Shown here: positions 56,501 to 64,000 of the stretch, one piece after another | Numbering within the stretch: position 1 is the first letter of the stretch | How the letters are laid out: each line of letters starts with the position of its first letter | NCBI GenBank assembly: GCA_950097015.1 | Contig: CATNEN010000030.1 | Span: 1,349,001 to 1,413,000, forward strand | Direction of reading: 5' to 3' | Length of the DNA stretch: 64,000 bases | Origin: Macrostomum hystrix | Taxonomy: Eukaryota > Platyhelminthes > Macrostomidae | Made by a program: the position numbers and the translations under genes | Notes under the pieces: model-generated | What the model was told of the DNA's origin: nothing | Databases searched by the model: none | Seen by the model: only the letters and a program-made list of their open reading frames with translations

Positions 56501-59500
56501 TATCGCCATAAAAATGGCAAGGTTAAAAGAGACTTCTGTGCACACTAAGAGTTGTGGGAGAGGACTGCGTGTGGCTATGGCTGACTGACGAAGGCAAACA
56601 AGCCAGAAACCGGTCTCGGTCTGCCAGCGCGAGGTTCGTTCCCCACTTTTAGTGTGTTACACACGCGGTTGCTAGGTGGAATATCAGGTTGAGTTTGTTG
56701 TCCGTAAAGGACAATAAAGTCAATTGTGCAGTTGCTAGGTGGGATAATTAATCAGTGCAGTTGCTAGGTGGGATAATTATCAGTGCAGTTGCTAGATGGG
56801 ATAATTAATCAGTGCAGTTGCTAGGTGGGATAATTAATCAGTGCAGTTGCTAGGTGGGATAATTAATCAGTGCAGTTGCTAGGTGGGATAATTATCAGTG
56901 CAGTTGCTAAGTGGGATAATTAATCAGTGTAGTTTCTAGGTGACATAATTAATCAGTGCAGTTGCTAGGTGGCATAATTAATCAGTGCAGTTGCTAGGTG
57001 GGATAATTAATCAGTGCAGTTGCTAGGTGGGATAATTAATCAGTGCAGTTGCTAGGTGGGATAATTAATCAGTGCAGTTGCTAGATGGGATAATTAATCA
57101 GTGCAGTTGCTAGGTGGGATAATTATCAGTGCAGTTGCTAGATGGGATAATTAATCAGTGCAGTTGCTAGGTGGGATAATTATCAGTGCAGTTGCTAAGT
57201 GGGATAATTGATCAGTGTAGTTGCTAGGTGGGATAATTAATCAGTTTAGTTGCTAGGTGGGACAATTAATCAGTGCAGTTGCTAGGTGGCATAATTAATC
57301 AGTGCAGTTGCTAAGTGGGATAATTAATCAGTGTAGTTTCTAGGTGACATAATTAATCAGTGCAGTTGCTAGGTGGCATAATTAAACAGTGCAGTTGCTA
57401 GGTGGCATAATTAATCAGTGCAGTTGCTAGGTGGGATAATTAATCAGTGCAGTTGCTAGGTGGGATAATTATCAGTGCAGTTGCTAAGTGGGATAATCAG
57501 GTCGAATGTGTTGTCACTAAGTGGGATAATTGATCAGTGTAGTTGCTAGGTGGGATAATTAATCAGTTTAGTTGCTAGGTGGGACAATTAATCAGTGCAG
57601 TTGCTAGGTGGCATAATTAATCAGTGCAGTTGCTAGGTGGGATAATTAATCAGTGCAGTTGCTAGGTGGGATAATTAATCAGTGCAGTTGCTAGGTGGGA
57701 TAATTATCAGTGCAGTTGCTAAGTGGGATAATTAATCAGTGTAGTTTCTAGGTGACATAATTAATCAGTGCAGTTGCTAGGTGGCATAATTAATCAGTGC
57801 AGTTGCTAGGTGGCATAATTAATCAGTGCAGTTGCTAGGTGGGATAATTAATCAGTGCAGTTGCTAGGTGGGATAATTATCAGTGCAGTTGCTAGGTGGG
57901 ATAATTATCAGTGCAGTTGCTAAGTGGGATAATCAGGTCGAATGTGTTGTCACTAAGTGGGATAATTTAGTTAAATGTGCAGTTGCTAGGAGGGATACTC
58001 AAGCAGAATGTGTAGTTTCTCAGTGGGATAATTGACTCGAGGGTATCGTTGTTTCGTGTGTACTTTAGATATTTGACCAGATTCAATTGGGAAAAGTTTT
58101 AGTTTGAGATGGTTAAGTCGGCTTACTCCGTCCGCATTGGAGATCAGCTCGATGTTCTCAAACACAACGGGGTCCACTGGCACGTTCTCTTTGAGCCACG
58201 TGACCTCTAGGCCGGCGCCGCCAGCCGTGACGCCCTCCGAGACGCGACAGTCGAGCACCATGCTGCTGTTGACTCGAACAATCTTGCGGCTCAAGTCCCC
58301 CAGACCGGTAGGCGGTTCGATCTTGGGCTTCGGAATCACCTCAACACGAATGTCGCGCGAGTTAACGCCCAAATCGTTGCTAGCCGTGCAGGTGTACGTG
58401 CCGGCGTTCTCCGGTCTCACCTGCGGTATGAGCAGACTCGATCCGTCGTCCGTTGGGAATGCGGCCGATTCGGGCAACAACGGCCGGCCGTTGAATTTCC
58501 ATTCGTAGACAGGCCGAGGATTGCCGGTGATGTTGCAGTGAATCTGGCGCATCTCGGACACAAAAAATTGCAGCCGCTGAGCTGCGAGCTCCGACAGAGT
58601 GGGCGCCTGCAACAGACGCGAGGGAATGTTAAGGAGCTGGTACCAGGTGCCCCTGTGTCCTTTAGTGGTATTGACAGTGTAGTGAGTCACTAGTTACTTG
58701 GCTTAGTATCTAGTTCCCACTCCGGTGACTAGTTAGCCTATATGGAATAGCTTAGTCACTATCCTATTAGTTAGTACTTAGTTGATGTCTTAAAGTTGTC
58801 AATATAGGAGAACTGTGACCTGCTTTTTCCACGGTTTTTCCACGGTATTTCCGCCTGCCTGAATTTTTCCAGCCAATGAGAGCGCTTGAAGGCCCTCAGC
58901 CAATAGCAGAGCATGGTGGGCTCCGAACCTTCTATAAAAACGAGACACCTGAGAGCCCAAAAACTCAGACCTGCCGGCTGCCAGCACCATCGACGCGCAA
59001 GTCGATGAGTTTAGATAAACTCTCAAGAAAGCTAGAGCTTGAGGAACCAGGACTACATGATTCTTTTGGATAAGAGTTTCCTAAGGGCATCCGAGAACTA
59101 CAGCTTGAGTTAGGGAGCATTAGGATGGACTCTCTCTGATTAGAGTTTCCTTCAGATATCTTAAGGCTGCGAGAGCTCTCTTGGATAAGAGATTAACACT
59201 CGCCTTAGCGAACTGGGATAGCGTGGACTTCTCCCGTTTAAGAGGTATCCTACGTTAACGTTATCAGGAGATCTCGTGGATGCGGGACCAATTCCTGAAG
59301 GTAATAAATCAGAGATTTCTCTTGGATAAGAAAGACACTTATCTCTTAGGGATCATTTAAGGCATTGATTTTAAGGCATGTATCCGTTCGCAGCGATGCT
59401 TTTTGTGTGGACATTGTCCACCGACAATTGTCTCCGAGTCTCAACTCATTTTTACTAGTTCTAAGGAGAGAAGACTTACGGTACAATCGACCATCTGACT

Positions 59501-62500
59501 AAGTCGGCTGCAAACCTAGCATTTATTTCAGGAAGTTTATTTCAGGTGTTTCTTTCAGTAGCTTATCTTTAGAGTGGAGACGTCATCCTCTCTTGCTCTA
59601 GATTCGAACCTCACACTAACCATCCGCCCTTAAACACGGTTGACGCTTACCATTCTTGTAATGGGGGGAGACATTGCAATAGGTATGTCCCGTGTCCTTT
59701 ATTGGCATAGATAGTGTGTCCCGTGTACTTTAGCGGTATTGATAGTGTATCCCGTGTACTTTAGCGGTATTGATAGTGTGTCCCTGTGTCCCGTGTTCTT
59801 TAGCGGTATTGATAGTGTGTCCCTGTGTCCCGTGTCCTTTAGCGGTATTGATAGTGTGTCCCTGTGTCCCGTGTCCTTTAGCGGTATTGATAGTGTGTCC
59901 CTGTGTCCCGTGTTCTTTAGCGGTATTGATAGTGTGTCCCTGTGTCCCGTGTTCTTTAGCGGTATTGATAGTGTGTCCCTGTGTCCCGTGTCCTTTAGCG
60001 GTATTGATCGTGTGTCCCTGTGTCCCGTGTTCTTTAGCGGTATTGATCGTGTGTCCCTGTGTCCCGTGTTCTTTAGCGGTATTGATAGTGTGTCCCTGTG
60101 TCCCGTGTCCTTTAGCGGTATTGATCGTGTGTCCCTGTGTCCCGTGTCCTTTAGCGGTATTGATAGTGTGTCCCGTGTACTTTAGCGGTATTGATAGTGT
60201 GTCCCTGTGTCCCGTGTTCTTTAGCGGTATTGATAGTGTGTCCCTGTGTCCCGTGTTCTTTAGCGGTATTGATAGTGTGTCCCTGTGTCCCGTGTTCTTT
60301 AGCGGTATTGATCGTGTGTCCCTGTGTCCCGTGTTCTTTAGCGGTATTGATAGTGTGTCCCTGTGTCCCGTGTCCTTTAGCGGTATTGATCGTGTGTCCC
60401 TGTGTCCCGTGTTCTTTAGCGGTATTGATCGTGTGTCCCTGTGTCCCGTGTTCTTTAGCGGTATTGATAGTGTGTCCCTGTGTCCCGTGTCCTTTAGCGG
60501 TATTGATCGTGTGTCCCTGTGTCCCGTGTCCTTTAGCGGTATTGATAGTGTGTCCCGTGTACTTTAGCGGTATTGATAGTGTGTCCCTGTGTCCCGTGTT
60601 CTTTAGCGGTATTGATAGTGTGTCCCTGTGTCCCGTGTTCTTTAGCGGTATTGATAGTGTGTCCCTGTGTCCCGTGTTCTTTAGCGGTATTGATCGTGTG
60701 TCCCTGTGTCCCGTGTTCTTTAGCGGTATTGATAGTGTGTCCCTGTGTCCCGTGTTCTTTAGCGGTATTGATCGTGTGTCCCTGTGTCCCGTGTCCTTTA
60801 GCGGTATTGATAGTGTGTCCCTGTGTCCCGTGTTCTTTAGCGGTATTGATCGTGTGTCCATAGTGTGTACACACACTAAAGTAGTGTGTACTTTAGCAGT
60901 ACTAATGTCTCCATTGATTGTCTCTACCTGTCATTCAGCAATAATTAGTGCCTCAGCCTGTCCTGATCACCAATCTACAGTAGTGAGCGAATCAAGCCCT
61001 GACCTGTTTCACGGTGACACTGATGGCATGGCTGGCGATGCCCTTCAGGTTCTGCGCGAAGCACTGATAGTCGCCGGCGTCGCTCAGCTCAGCCGCCGCA
61101 ATCTCTAACTTCTGACCCCGATTGGACACAATGCCTCCGGTGAACTTGGCGCCGCCTTTGTACCAGGTGATCTCAGGATCCGGGTAGCCGCTAACTGAGC
61201 ACACAAGAACCAGGGTCTTGCCTTTCTCACCTGTCACCTGACTTTCCGAGGATCGGTTGCGGTCCACCTCCGGCTTATCTACGGTGGTGACAAGGTTTGA
61301 GTTTTTTAAAGTAGCAGCCAAAAATAGCATCAGCTCAGCAATCGCACCCCCTCCCCAACACTACAATCGCACGCAATCAATCAATCCAACAACCCTCACA
61401 CGCACCCCAACTCTCTCACCCACCCCAACGCTCGCACCCAACTCTACGCTCTCAACAACCCCAACCCTCGCACCCCACCCAATCCTAGCATCTACCCCAA
61501 TCCTAGCACCCACCCCAATCCTAGCACCCACCCCAATCCTAGCACCCACACTAATCCTAGCAGCCACCCCAAGCCTCGAACCTACCCCAAGCCTCACACT
61601 CACCACAAGCCTCGCACTCACCCCAAGCCTCGCACTCACCCCAAGCCTCGCACCCACCCCAATCCTAGCACCCACCCCAATCCTAGCACCCACCCCAATC
61701 CTAGCACCCACCCCAATCCTAGCACCCACTCCAATCCTAGCACCCACTCCAATCCTGGCACCCACCCCAATCCTGGCACCCACCCCAATCCTAGCACCCA
61801 CCCCAAGCCTCGAACCCACCCCAAGCCTCGCACTCACCCCAAGCCTCGCACTCACCCCAAGCCTCGCACTTACCCCAACTCTCGCACCCACCCGAAAACC
61901 CGCACCCACCCCAACGCTCGTACCCACCCTAACCCTCGCACCCAATCCTACGCTCTCACCCACCCCAAGCCTCGCACCCACCTATCGCCGCAATCACACC
62001 AAAAATCATGTCCTTACACTGTACAGTCAGGGTGAAATTCTTCGAGCGGCCGTCCTCGCCAATCAGGCAGGTGTAAATTCCTGTATCGTCGGAACTGACG
62101 CTCAGCAAGATCAGGCTGGTCTTGTCCGAGGTCAGGGTATAATCATCTGTAAAGTTTATTCAAGAATAATTCGATTTTGAATTATCGAGTAGTTTCTACT
62201 ATACTTTTTTAGTAAGAGATTAGAAAGAGATGTCTGCTCACCTCGTTTGAGTATAGCCTCAACCGGTTGGCCATTTCGAAGCCATTGAATGCGCGGCTGA
62301 GGCCAGGCCATCTCGGTCTCGCAGGTGAATGTCACCCGGCTGCCGCGGTCGCCAGTCCGGTCCGGCTTGCTGGTCCCCGAGACGGCCGCTTCTTTGGGAT
62401 CTGCGGAATAAAAAAGGACTCGTATTTTTAAAGCGTCTTTTTATATAGTTCTACTGTAAGTAGTGCAGTTTGAATTTTCTGAAAATCAATCACAATAGAA

Positions 62501-64000
62501 TTGAAAACTCACCGAACACAATCACGGTGGTGACATGGAAGCCGGAAGCGCCGCCCTCGTTCCTAGCCTGACATTTCCACGGTCCGTCGTGTTGAAATTT
62601 TCGCACTTCCCGTATGTAGAGCGAACCGTCAGCGTACTTGCTGGCTCCTAAACGCTCCAGCTCGGTGTCGGTGGCTGGGACGTTGCGAAACCACCAGAGA
62701 ATCTCTGGCTTCGGGAAGCCCTCCTTCACTGTGCAGAGCAGGTTCATGCTGTCCGATTGTAGCACCGTCTTGCTGCTGATGAGATTGGGCTCTAGTACCG
62801 GACGCTTGATCGCTGTCAGGTCGAAGTTCAACGTCACGTTGCCGCCTTTGTTGAAGGCCCGGCATTGGAAACTAAACAATTGAAAGAGAGTTTGAGAGAA
62901 CAATGGGTCGGTGCTAGGACCAATGCTGGCACCCATTTAAAAACTGGGTGAACTGAAGCAATGCGAAGTTCCAATCGAGTCAGGAATCGAACCCCCGACC
63001 TTCAAGTCGTGAGTAGGATGCTCTAAACGACCACCGACGCTCTAGATTGATGGTAGGGTGTCGGGATTGATAATATAATAATAATAATATTAATTGCAGG
63101 AGGGCTGTGGGCAGTGGTACATCATTTGGTGACACTAGACCCGCAGCCAGCGAGGAGGCAATTCTGCCCATTTCGCTGACTCCTGAGCACACACGCACAC
63201 AGATACTGTACGCAGGCATACGCCCACACAGGTGTGTACATCTGGCCTGACTTTCTCATCGTCAGGCAGTGTACACTTCACTGTGCCTTGGAGGTTGGCC
63301 CTCAACGGCGTAAATTGCACGACAAGCCCTCAAGCCTTCTCTCCACGGCTGCGCCCCAAATAAATGTGGGCTCACCATGGAATCGAACTTAGGGACAGTG
63401 GTGCGAGAGGCAAACGCGATAACCGCTCTGCCACCGACCCACCTTGTCGGGATTGATACTTAGGTGTCCAGATTGATGCTAGGGTGTCCAGATTGATGGT
63501 AGGGTGTCCAGACTGATGGTAGGGTGTCCAGATTGATGGTTCTGGACACCCTATAATCAATCTAACAGATTACACTAATACAATAATGATAACTTGTCAG
63601 CACTGTTAGGTGTTCTCAAACAGACACTAGAACTGCATCTGTTGTACTCATTCGGTCCCAATTCCCAACTCACAGGCCGACATGCGTGCTCTCAATGCTG
63701 TCAATGAGCAGCTCGTTCTGTTGATTGACCCGAACGCCAAGCCGAGCGGCGTCGGCCACGCTGAGACGCTGGCCCTTGAAGTACCAATGAATGTCAGGCT
63801 TGGGCTTGCCAGTCACATTGCAGCCGATGCGCAGCGGCTCGCCAATCTTGGCGGTGATCTTCAGCGGCGAATCCGTGCCGGCACCGCTGGAGCTCTTCGG
63901 CGGCACCAGGATGATGACCCGGTAGCTGTGCAACTGCCGGCCGACGCTGTTTTTGCCGATGCACTCGAAGAAGCCTTCGTCGGTCTCAACAGTCGGGGTG
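38140..64000 (-). CDS. HMCN1: Hemicentin, 3' part (Ig, TSP1, G2F, EGF, fibulin-C)
   Basis: Secreted extracellular-matrix protein of the hemicentin/fibulin-6 type, expected at epithelial and basement-membrane junctions. Exons in gene order: beyond 64000 to 63674, 62513-62871, 62242-62400, 62018-62146, 61004-61278, 58127-58606, 55977-56363, 55047-55775, 53845-54383, 53222-53498, 52441-52629, 51261-51534, 50879-51022, 50171-50302, 49892-50084, 49136-49218, 44091-44672, 43764-43951, 42875-43482, 41126-42313, 40363-41039, 39363-39485, 38863-39124 and 38140-38548. All junctions I checked are in phase. Domains in order: one partial and 20 complete I-set Ig domains, six TSP1 repeats, a G2F/nidogen-like module, five EGF-like modules and a fibulin-type C-terminal module, the order known for hemicentins. 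The N-terminal VWA domain and earlier Ig domains should lie beyond the window. No frame-breaking change was found. Confidence 0.95.
38863..39124 (-). CDS. HMCN1: Hemicentin exon: two EGF-like modules
   Basis: [15 protein letters not shown] with [10 protein letters not shown], then [20 protein letters not shown] and [12 protein letters not shown]. Confidence 0.9.
39178..39320. repeat. ~22-bp tandem array, hemicentin intron
   Basis: About six imperfect copies of CTGAACAGTCTACCTCTCAC. Confidence 0.85.
39363..39485 (-). CDS. HMCN1: Hemicentin exon: one calcium-binding EGF
   Basis: [20 protein letters not shown] and [16 protein letters not shown], six Cys in EGF spacing; phase 1 to phase 1. Confidence 0.92.
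39508..40330. repeat. 42-bp tandem array, hemicentin intron
   Basis: About 19 copies with cores GGCTAGCAATCCATTCTG and TTCACAGCCTAGG. It occupies nearly the whole intron, from ~20 bp after the acceptor side to ~30 bp from the donor. Confidence 0.95.
40363..41039 (-). CDS. HMCN1: Hemicentin exon: G2F end and two EGF-like modules
   Basis: [20 protein letters not shown] to [16 protein letters not shown] closes the nidogen-like beta barrel. Calcium-binding EGF modules follow at [19 protein letters not shown] and [20 protein letters not shown]. Confidence 0.92.
41126..42313 (-). CDS. HMCN1: Hemicentin exon: TSP1 repeats 2-6 and start of G2F module
   Basis: 396 codons without a stop. [15 protein letters not shown] finishes TSP1 repeat 2. 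Repeats 3-6 start [50 protein letters not shown] and [16 protein letters not shown]; a Gly-rich run [14 protein letters not shown] precedes repeat 4. The G2F part begins [20 protein letters not shown]. Confidence 0.93.
42345..42446 (+). mobile_element. Degenerate fragment of SINE family V
   Basis: B-box-like GAGTTCGAATCTC, then TTCACCTAGAAATAAATGGG and TAACAGCATTAGCTG, a weak match to the copy at 15844. It abuts the S SINE that follows. Confidence 0.6.
42447..42812 (+). mobile_element. SINE family S, hemicentin intron
   Basis: Full-length: GTGGCAGAGCGGTTAACG, GAGCTCGATTCC, GGAGAGAAGGCTTGGGGGCT, ending in an ATTATTATTATC tail. Antisense to the gene. Confidence 0.9.
42875..43482 (-). CDS. HMCN1: Hemicentin exon: last Ig domains and TSP1 repeats 1-2
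   Basis: [12 protein letters not shown], then [19 protein letters not shown] with [13 protein letters not shown]1 repeat 1 is [17 protein letters not shown]; repeat 2 starts [17 protein letters not shown] and is split by the intron after RQRR. Confidence 0.93.
43610..43725. repeat. GT-rich ~10-20 bp tandem array, hemicentin intron
   Basis: Repeated TGTTGTTGGTGTG and GTAGCTGGTGTG words between two exons. Confidence 0.8.
43764..43951 (-). CDS. HMCN1: Hemicentin exon: Ig first half
   Basis: [20 protein letters not shown] through TLIIYQAT; donor GTGCGT. Confidence 0.87.
44091..44672 (-). CDS. HMCN1: Hemicentin exon: two Ig domains
   Basis: [19 protein letters not shown] with [12 protein letters not shown], then [19 protein letters not shown] with [11 protein letters not shown]. 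Confidence 0.92.
44697..47690. repeat. 34-bp tandem array, 3 kb, hemicentin intron
   Basis: About 88 copies with cores GGAACAAGGATGTAGGATTT and ACCGGAAGTG. Because 34 is not a multiple of three, one gene-strand frame reads through all three phases of the unit. The unit lacks stops in every minus-strand phase, so open frames up to 990 codons arise by chance of composition. Starts within ~25 bp of the exon at 44672. Confidence 0.97.
47691..48794. other. Hemicentin intron, non-repetitive, promoter-like stretch
   Basis: No coding evidence. TACTATAAATACA near 48084-48096, followed by ~600 bp of less AT-rich sequence, resembles a core promoter plus leader or an old solo LTR, but I find no matching ends. 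Confidence 0.35.
48795..49122 (+). mobile_element. tRNA-derived SINE, fourth type
   Basis: Head GTGAGTGGATCAGCGGCTAA with a B-box-like CTGGTTCGTTCC. The tail CCCCCTGCAATTAAGTAAAA resembles the CCCTGCAATTA end of family S, so it may be a relative with a different head and body. Confidence 0.65.
49136..49218 (-). CDS. HMCN1: Hemicentin exon: Ig second half (short)
   Basis: [20 protein letters not shown] with LRVLEIL. A SINE ends ~15-20 bp from its donor on the intron side. Confidence 0.86.
49495..49865. repeat. 15-bp tandem array, hemicentin intron
   Basis: About 24 copies of CTCAAACCCGAATCA with TTAC/TCAC and CAAAT variants. Confidence 0.95.
49892..50084 (-). CDS. HMCN1: Hemicentin exon: Ig first half
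   Basis: [20 protein letters not shown] through GNLQIPYAR. Donor GTAAGC. Confidence 0.87.
50171..50302 (-). CDS. HMCN1: Hemicentin exon: Ig second half
   Basis: [20 protein letters not shown] followed by TNPAG. Ends in phase 1. Confidence 0.86.
50437..50740 (+). mobile_element. SINE family S, degenerate, hemicentin intron
   Basis: GTGAGTGGCAAAGCATTT, GTGCTCGATTCCGCGGCGAG, GAGGGCCAACCTCCAAGG and CCCTTGCAATTAATTTTTT are recognisable; part of the body is deleted. Confidence 0.85.
50879..51022 (-). CDS. HMCN1: Hemicentin exon: Ig first half
   Basis: [20 protein letters not shown] between acceptor TTTTCCAG and donor GTGAGT. Confidence 0.86.
51105..51225. repeat. 15-bp tandem array, hemicentin intron
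   Basis: About eight copies of GGTCACTCTTGAAGG. Confidence 0.9.
51261..51534 (-). CDS. HMCN1: Hemicentin exon: one Ig
   Basis: [20 protein letters not shown] and [12 protein letters not shown]. Acceptor CCTTCCAG, donor GTGAGT. Confidence 0.9.
51600..52370. repeat. 27-bp tandem array of 5'-splice-site-like words, hemicentin intron
   Basis: About 28 copies with plus-strand core CAATGACCCACCTGTCCTCT. In gene sense each unit reads ACAGGTGGGT or ACAGGTGAGT. Also open on both strands, because the unit is a multiple of three. Confidence 0.95.
52441..52629 (-). CDS. HMCN1: Hemicentin exon: Ig remainder
   Basis: [20 protein letters not shown] and [11 protein letters not shown]. Its donor CAG/GTGGGC is followed within ~90 bases by dozens of repeated donor-like words (see array 51600-52370). 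Confidence 0.9.
52700..53090. repeat. G-rich ~16-bp tandem array, hemicentin intron
   Basis: Many imperfect copies of GGGGTTGGCAGGGGTG and GGGTTTGCAGGGG on the plus strand, so C-rich in the gene sense. Confidence 0.88.
53222..53498 (-). CDS. HMCN1: Hemicentin exon: Ig end plus Ig start
   Basis: [12 protein letters not shown] completes the previous domain; the exon ends AELACPAQ, right after the strand-B Cys of the next. The acceptor CATCCAG was picked because upstream AG sites give stops. Confidence 0.83.
53565..53833. repeat. 24-bp tandem array, hemicentin intron
   Basis: About 11 copies of AAAGGATCAGTTAGGCGGTT. Gene-sense unit contains CCTAACTGATCC, which resembles a branch-point sequence. 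Confidence 0.93.
53845..54383 (-). CDS. HMCN1: Hemicentin exon: Ig end, Ig, Ig start
   Basis: [43 protein letters not shown], then [11 protein letters not shown]. The strong donor AAG/GTAAGT splits an Arg codon completed at 53498. Confidence 0.88.
54395..55025. repeat. 27-bp tandem array, hemicentin intron
   Basis: About 23 copies with core GGATCTGGAGATTGGCGGCT; two alternating variants (CTAATCAAAGG and GTATCAAATGA). Confidence 0.94.
55047..55775 (-). CDS. HMCN1: Hemicentin exon: two and a half Ig domains
   Basis: Cys-Trp pairs in [39 protein letters not shown] and [18 protein letters not shown]. It is the largest Ig exon in the window. Confidence 0.92.
55801..55840 (+). mobile_element. Short fragment of SINE family S
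   Basis: ATTTATTTGGGGCGCAGCCG followed by CGAAGAGAAGGCTTG, matching the internal part of the full copy at 30234, immediately before a four-copy array. Confidence 0.7.
55838..55923. repeat. 20-bp tandem array, four copies
   Basis: AGCTAGAAATCTAGGAAACT repeated without change between the SINE fragment and the exon. Confidence 0.92.
55977..56363 (-). CDS. HMCN1: Hemicentin exon: Ig second half plus one Ig
   Basis: [20 protein letters not shown] joins the previous exon in phase 0; then [20 protein letters not shown] and [12 protein letters not shown]. The acceptor AACCGCAG was chosen by phase and domain fit. Confidence 0.82.
56690..58035. repeat. ~29-bp tandem array, hemicentin intron
   Basis: About 45 copies with core AGTTGCTAGGTGGGATAATT. 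Higher-order repeats are visible: a block with CAGGTCGAATGTGTTGTCAC occurs near 57496 and again near 57933. Confidence 0.95.
58127..58606 (-). CDS. HMCN1: Hemicentin exon: one Ig plus half
   Basis: [20 protein letters not shown] and [12 protein letters not shown], then [20 protein letters not shown], a domain with an extended loop. Donor GTAAGC. Confidence 0.9.
58607..59688. other. Hemicentin intron with a promoter-like or LTR-like segment
   Basis: 58797-59673 begins TGTC and ends GACA. It contains two CCAAT-type words (58872, 58898) and CTATAAAAAC (~58931), and would be 877 bp, the size of an LTR. No target duplication is visible (AAAGT versus TTGCA), and no second copy is present, so an old solo LTR is only a suggestion. 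Confidence 0.35.
59689..60890. repeat. 39-bp tandem array, hemicentin intron
   Basis: About 31 copies with cores CTTTAGCGGTATTGATAGTG and TGTCCCTGTGTCCCGTGT. A ~400-bp higher-order block is visible: short TCCCGTGTACTTTAG units recur at about 59744, 60171 and 60552. Confidence 0.95.
61004..61278 (-). CDS. HMCN1: Hemicentin exon: one Ig
   Basis: [20 protein letters not shown] and [13 protein letters not shown]. Acceptor CACCGTAG, donor GTCAGG; ends in phase 0. Confidence 0.88.
61376..61985. repeat. 18-bp C-rich tandem array, hemicentin intron
   Basis: About 34 copies of CACCCCAATCCTAGCACC with blocks of CACCCCAAGCCTCGCACT. Confidence 0.95.
62018..62146 (-). CDS. HMCN1: Hemicentin exon: Ig second half
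   Basis: [20 protein letters not shown] and [11 protein letters not shown]. The join to the next exon gives LTVQYKPEVDRN in phase. Confidence 0.85.
62242..62400 (-). CDS. HMCN1: Hemicentin exon: Ig first half
   Basis: [20 protein letters not shown] between acceptor TTCCGCAG and donor GTGAGC; phase 1 on both sides. Confidence 0.85.
62513..62871 (-). CDS. HMCN1: Hemicentin exon: Ig end plus Ig
   Basis: [10 protein letters not shown] finishes the previous domain, then [20 protein letters not shown] and [12 protein letters not shown]. Acceptor TTGTTTAG before 62871, donor GTGAGT after 62513. Confidence 0.88.
62915..63045 (-). mobile_element. SINE family V fragment (head and core)
   Basis: Reverse strand reads the tRNA-like head with GGTTCGATTCCTGACTC, then GCATTGCTTCAGTTCACCCA and AATGGGTGCCAGCATTGG, as in the copy at 15844. 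Confidence 0.82.
63073..63445 (-). mobile_element. SINE family S inserted in a minisatellite
   Basis: Full-length minus-strand copy with AAT tail at 63073-63095. GTCGGGATTGATA at 63060-63072 and 63446-63458 is a 13-bp target duplication, and the surrounding DNA is a 20-bp array. Confidence 0.92.
63460..63560. repeat. 20-bp tandem array, hemicentin intron
   Basis: About five copies of GATTGATGGTAGGGTGTCCA, with further units on the other side of the SINE at 63043-63072. Confidence 0.88.
63674..64000 (-). CDS. HMCN1: Hemicentin exon: end of one Ig, first half of the next (partial exon)
   Basis: [20 protein letters not shown] closes one Ig domain; [20 protein letters not shown] opens the next. 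The donor GTGAGT after 63674 splits a Leu codon that exon 62871 completes. Confidence 0.88.

Noticed and set aside
56545-56680. A possible further tRNA-like SINE (GAGGTTCGTTCCCC).
   Set aside because: Only a B-box-like word is present; no convincing A box, body match or target duplication.
58797-59673. Calling a definite solo LTR.
   Set aside because: Ends fit TG...CA but flanking 5-mers differ and no second copy is in the window, so it is kept only as a low-confidence note.
59739-61108. Long frames on both strands (Cys/Val/Pro-rich repeats).
   Set aside because: They come from the 39-bp intron array, again a multiple of three. Tandem DNA composition explains them.
61257-62180. A 307-codon frame rich in LAPTP repeats.
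   Set aside because: It is read from an 18-bp array in an intron; it overlaps a real exon on the other strand only at its ends.

Overview
The window is nuclear DNA of a bilaterian invertebrate. Genes are split by GT-AG introns. The protein families are animal ones (USP24 deubiquitinase, hemicentin, brainiac-like beta-1,3-glycosyltransferase), and the repeats are animal types (tRNA-derived SINEs, Tc1/mariner, hAT, P-like and Crypton-like transposons, a Ty3/Gypsy retrotransposon). The very high minisatellite load and the GC-rich exons in AT-rich spacers suggest a lophotrochozoan, possibly a flatworm, but I cannot fix the phylum from sequence alone.

Layout. (1) 204-11341, minus strand: the 5' two thirds of a USP24-like ubiquitin hydrolase in eight exons, from the N-terminal UBA domain to the start of the USP catalytic domain. 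The 3' part lies outside the window. Its introns hold tandem arrays, a dead Tc1-like element, a mariner remnant and SINEs. (2) 11342-20391: mostly non-coding, with a 100-bp-arm hairpin, a 20-bp array, two SINEs, a broken Crypton-like tyrosine recombinase and a MITE. (3) 20392-21471, minus: a GT31 brainiac-like glycosyltransferase. (4) 22395-33850: a nest of mobile elements. A fold-back element with ~260-bp inverted ends encloses a P-like THAP transposase pseudogene (itself split by a SINE), a Tc1/mariner-like pseudogene and a nearly perfect Gypsy element. Its left arm was broken by a hAT insertion and then partly inverted by recombination between two opposed hAT copies. (5) 33893-37770: three tandem arrays. 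(6) 38140-64000, minus: the 3' half of a hemicentin gene, with 20 complete Ig domains plus one partial, six TSP1 repeats, a G2F/nidogen-like module, five EGF-like modules and a fibulin-type C-terminus. The exons join in phase throughout.

The clearest unusual features are: a transposon-mediated inversion that can be read directly from swapped 8-bp target duplications; a complete -1 frameshift cassette between gag and pol of the young Gypsy element; and the hemicentin introns, where almost every intron over ~200 bp carries its own unrelated tandem array. One of those arrays repeats a consensus 5' splice site dozens of times. Exon boundaries were placed by hand from splice motifs, reading phase and remembered family alignments; no search was run.
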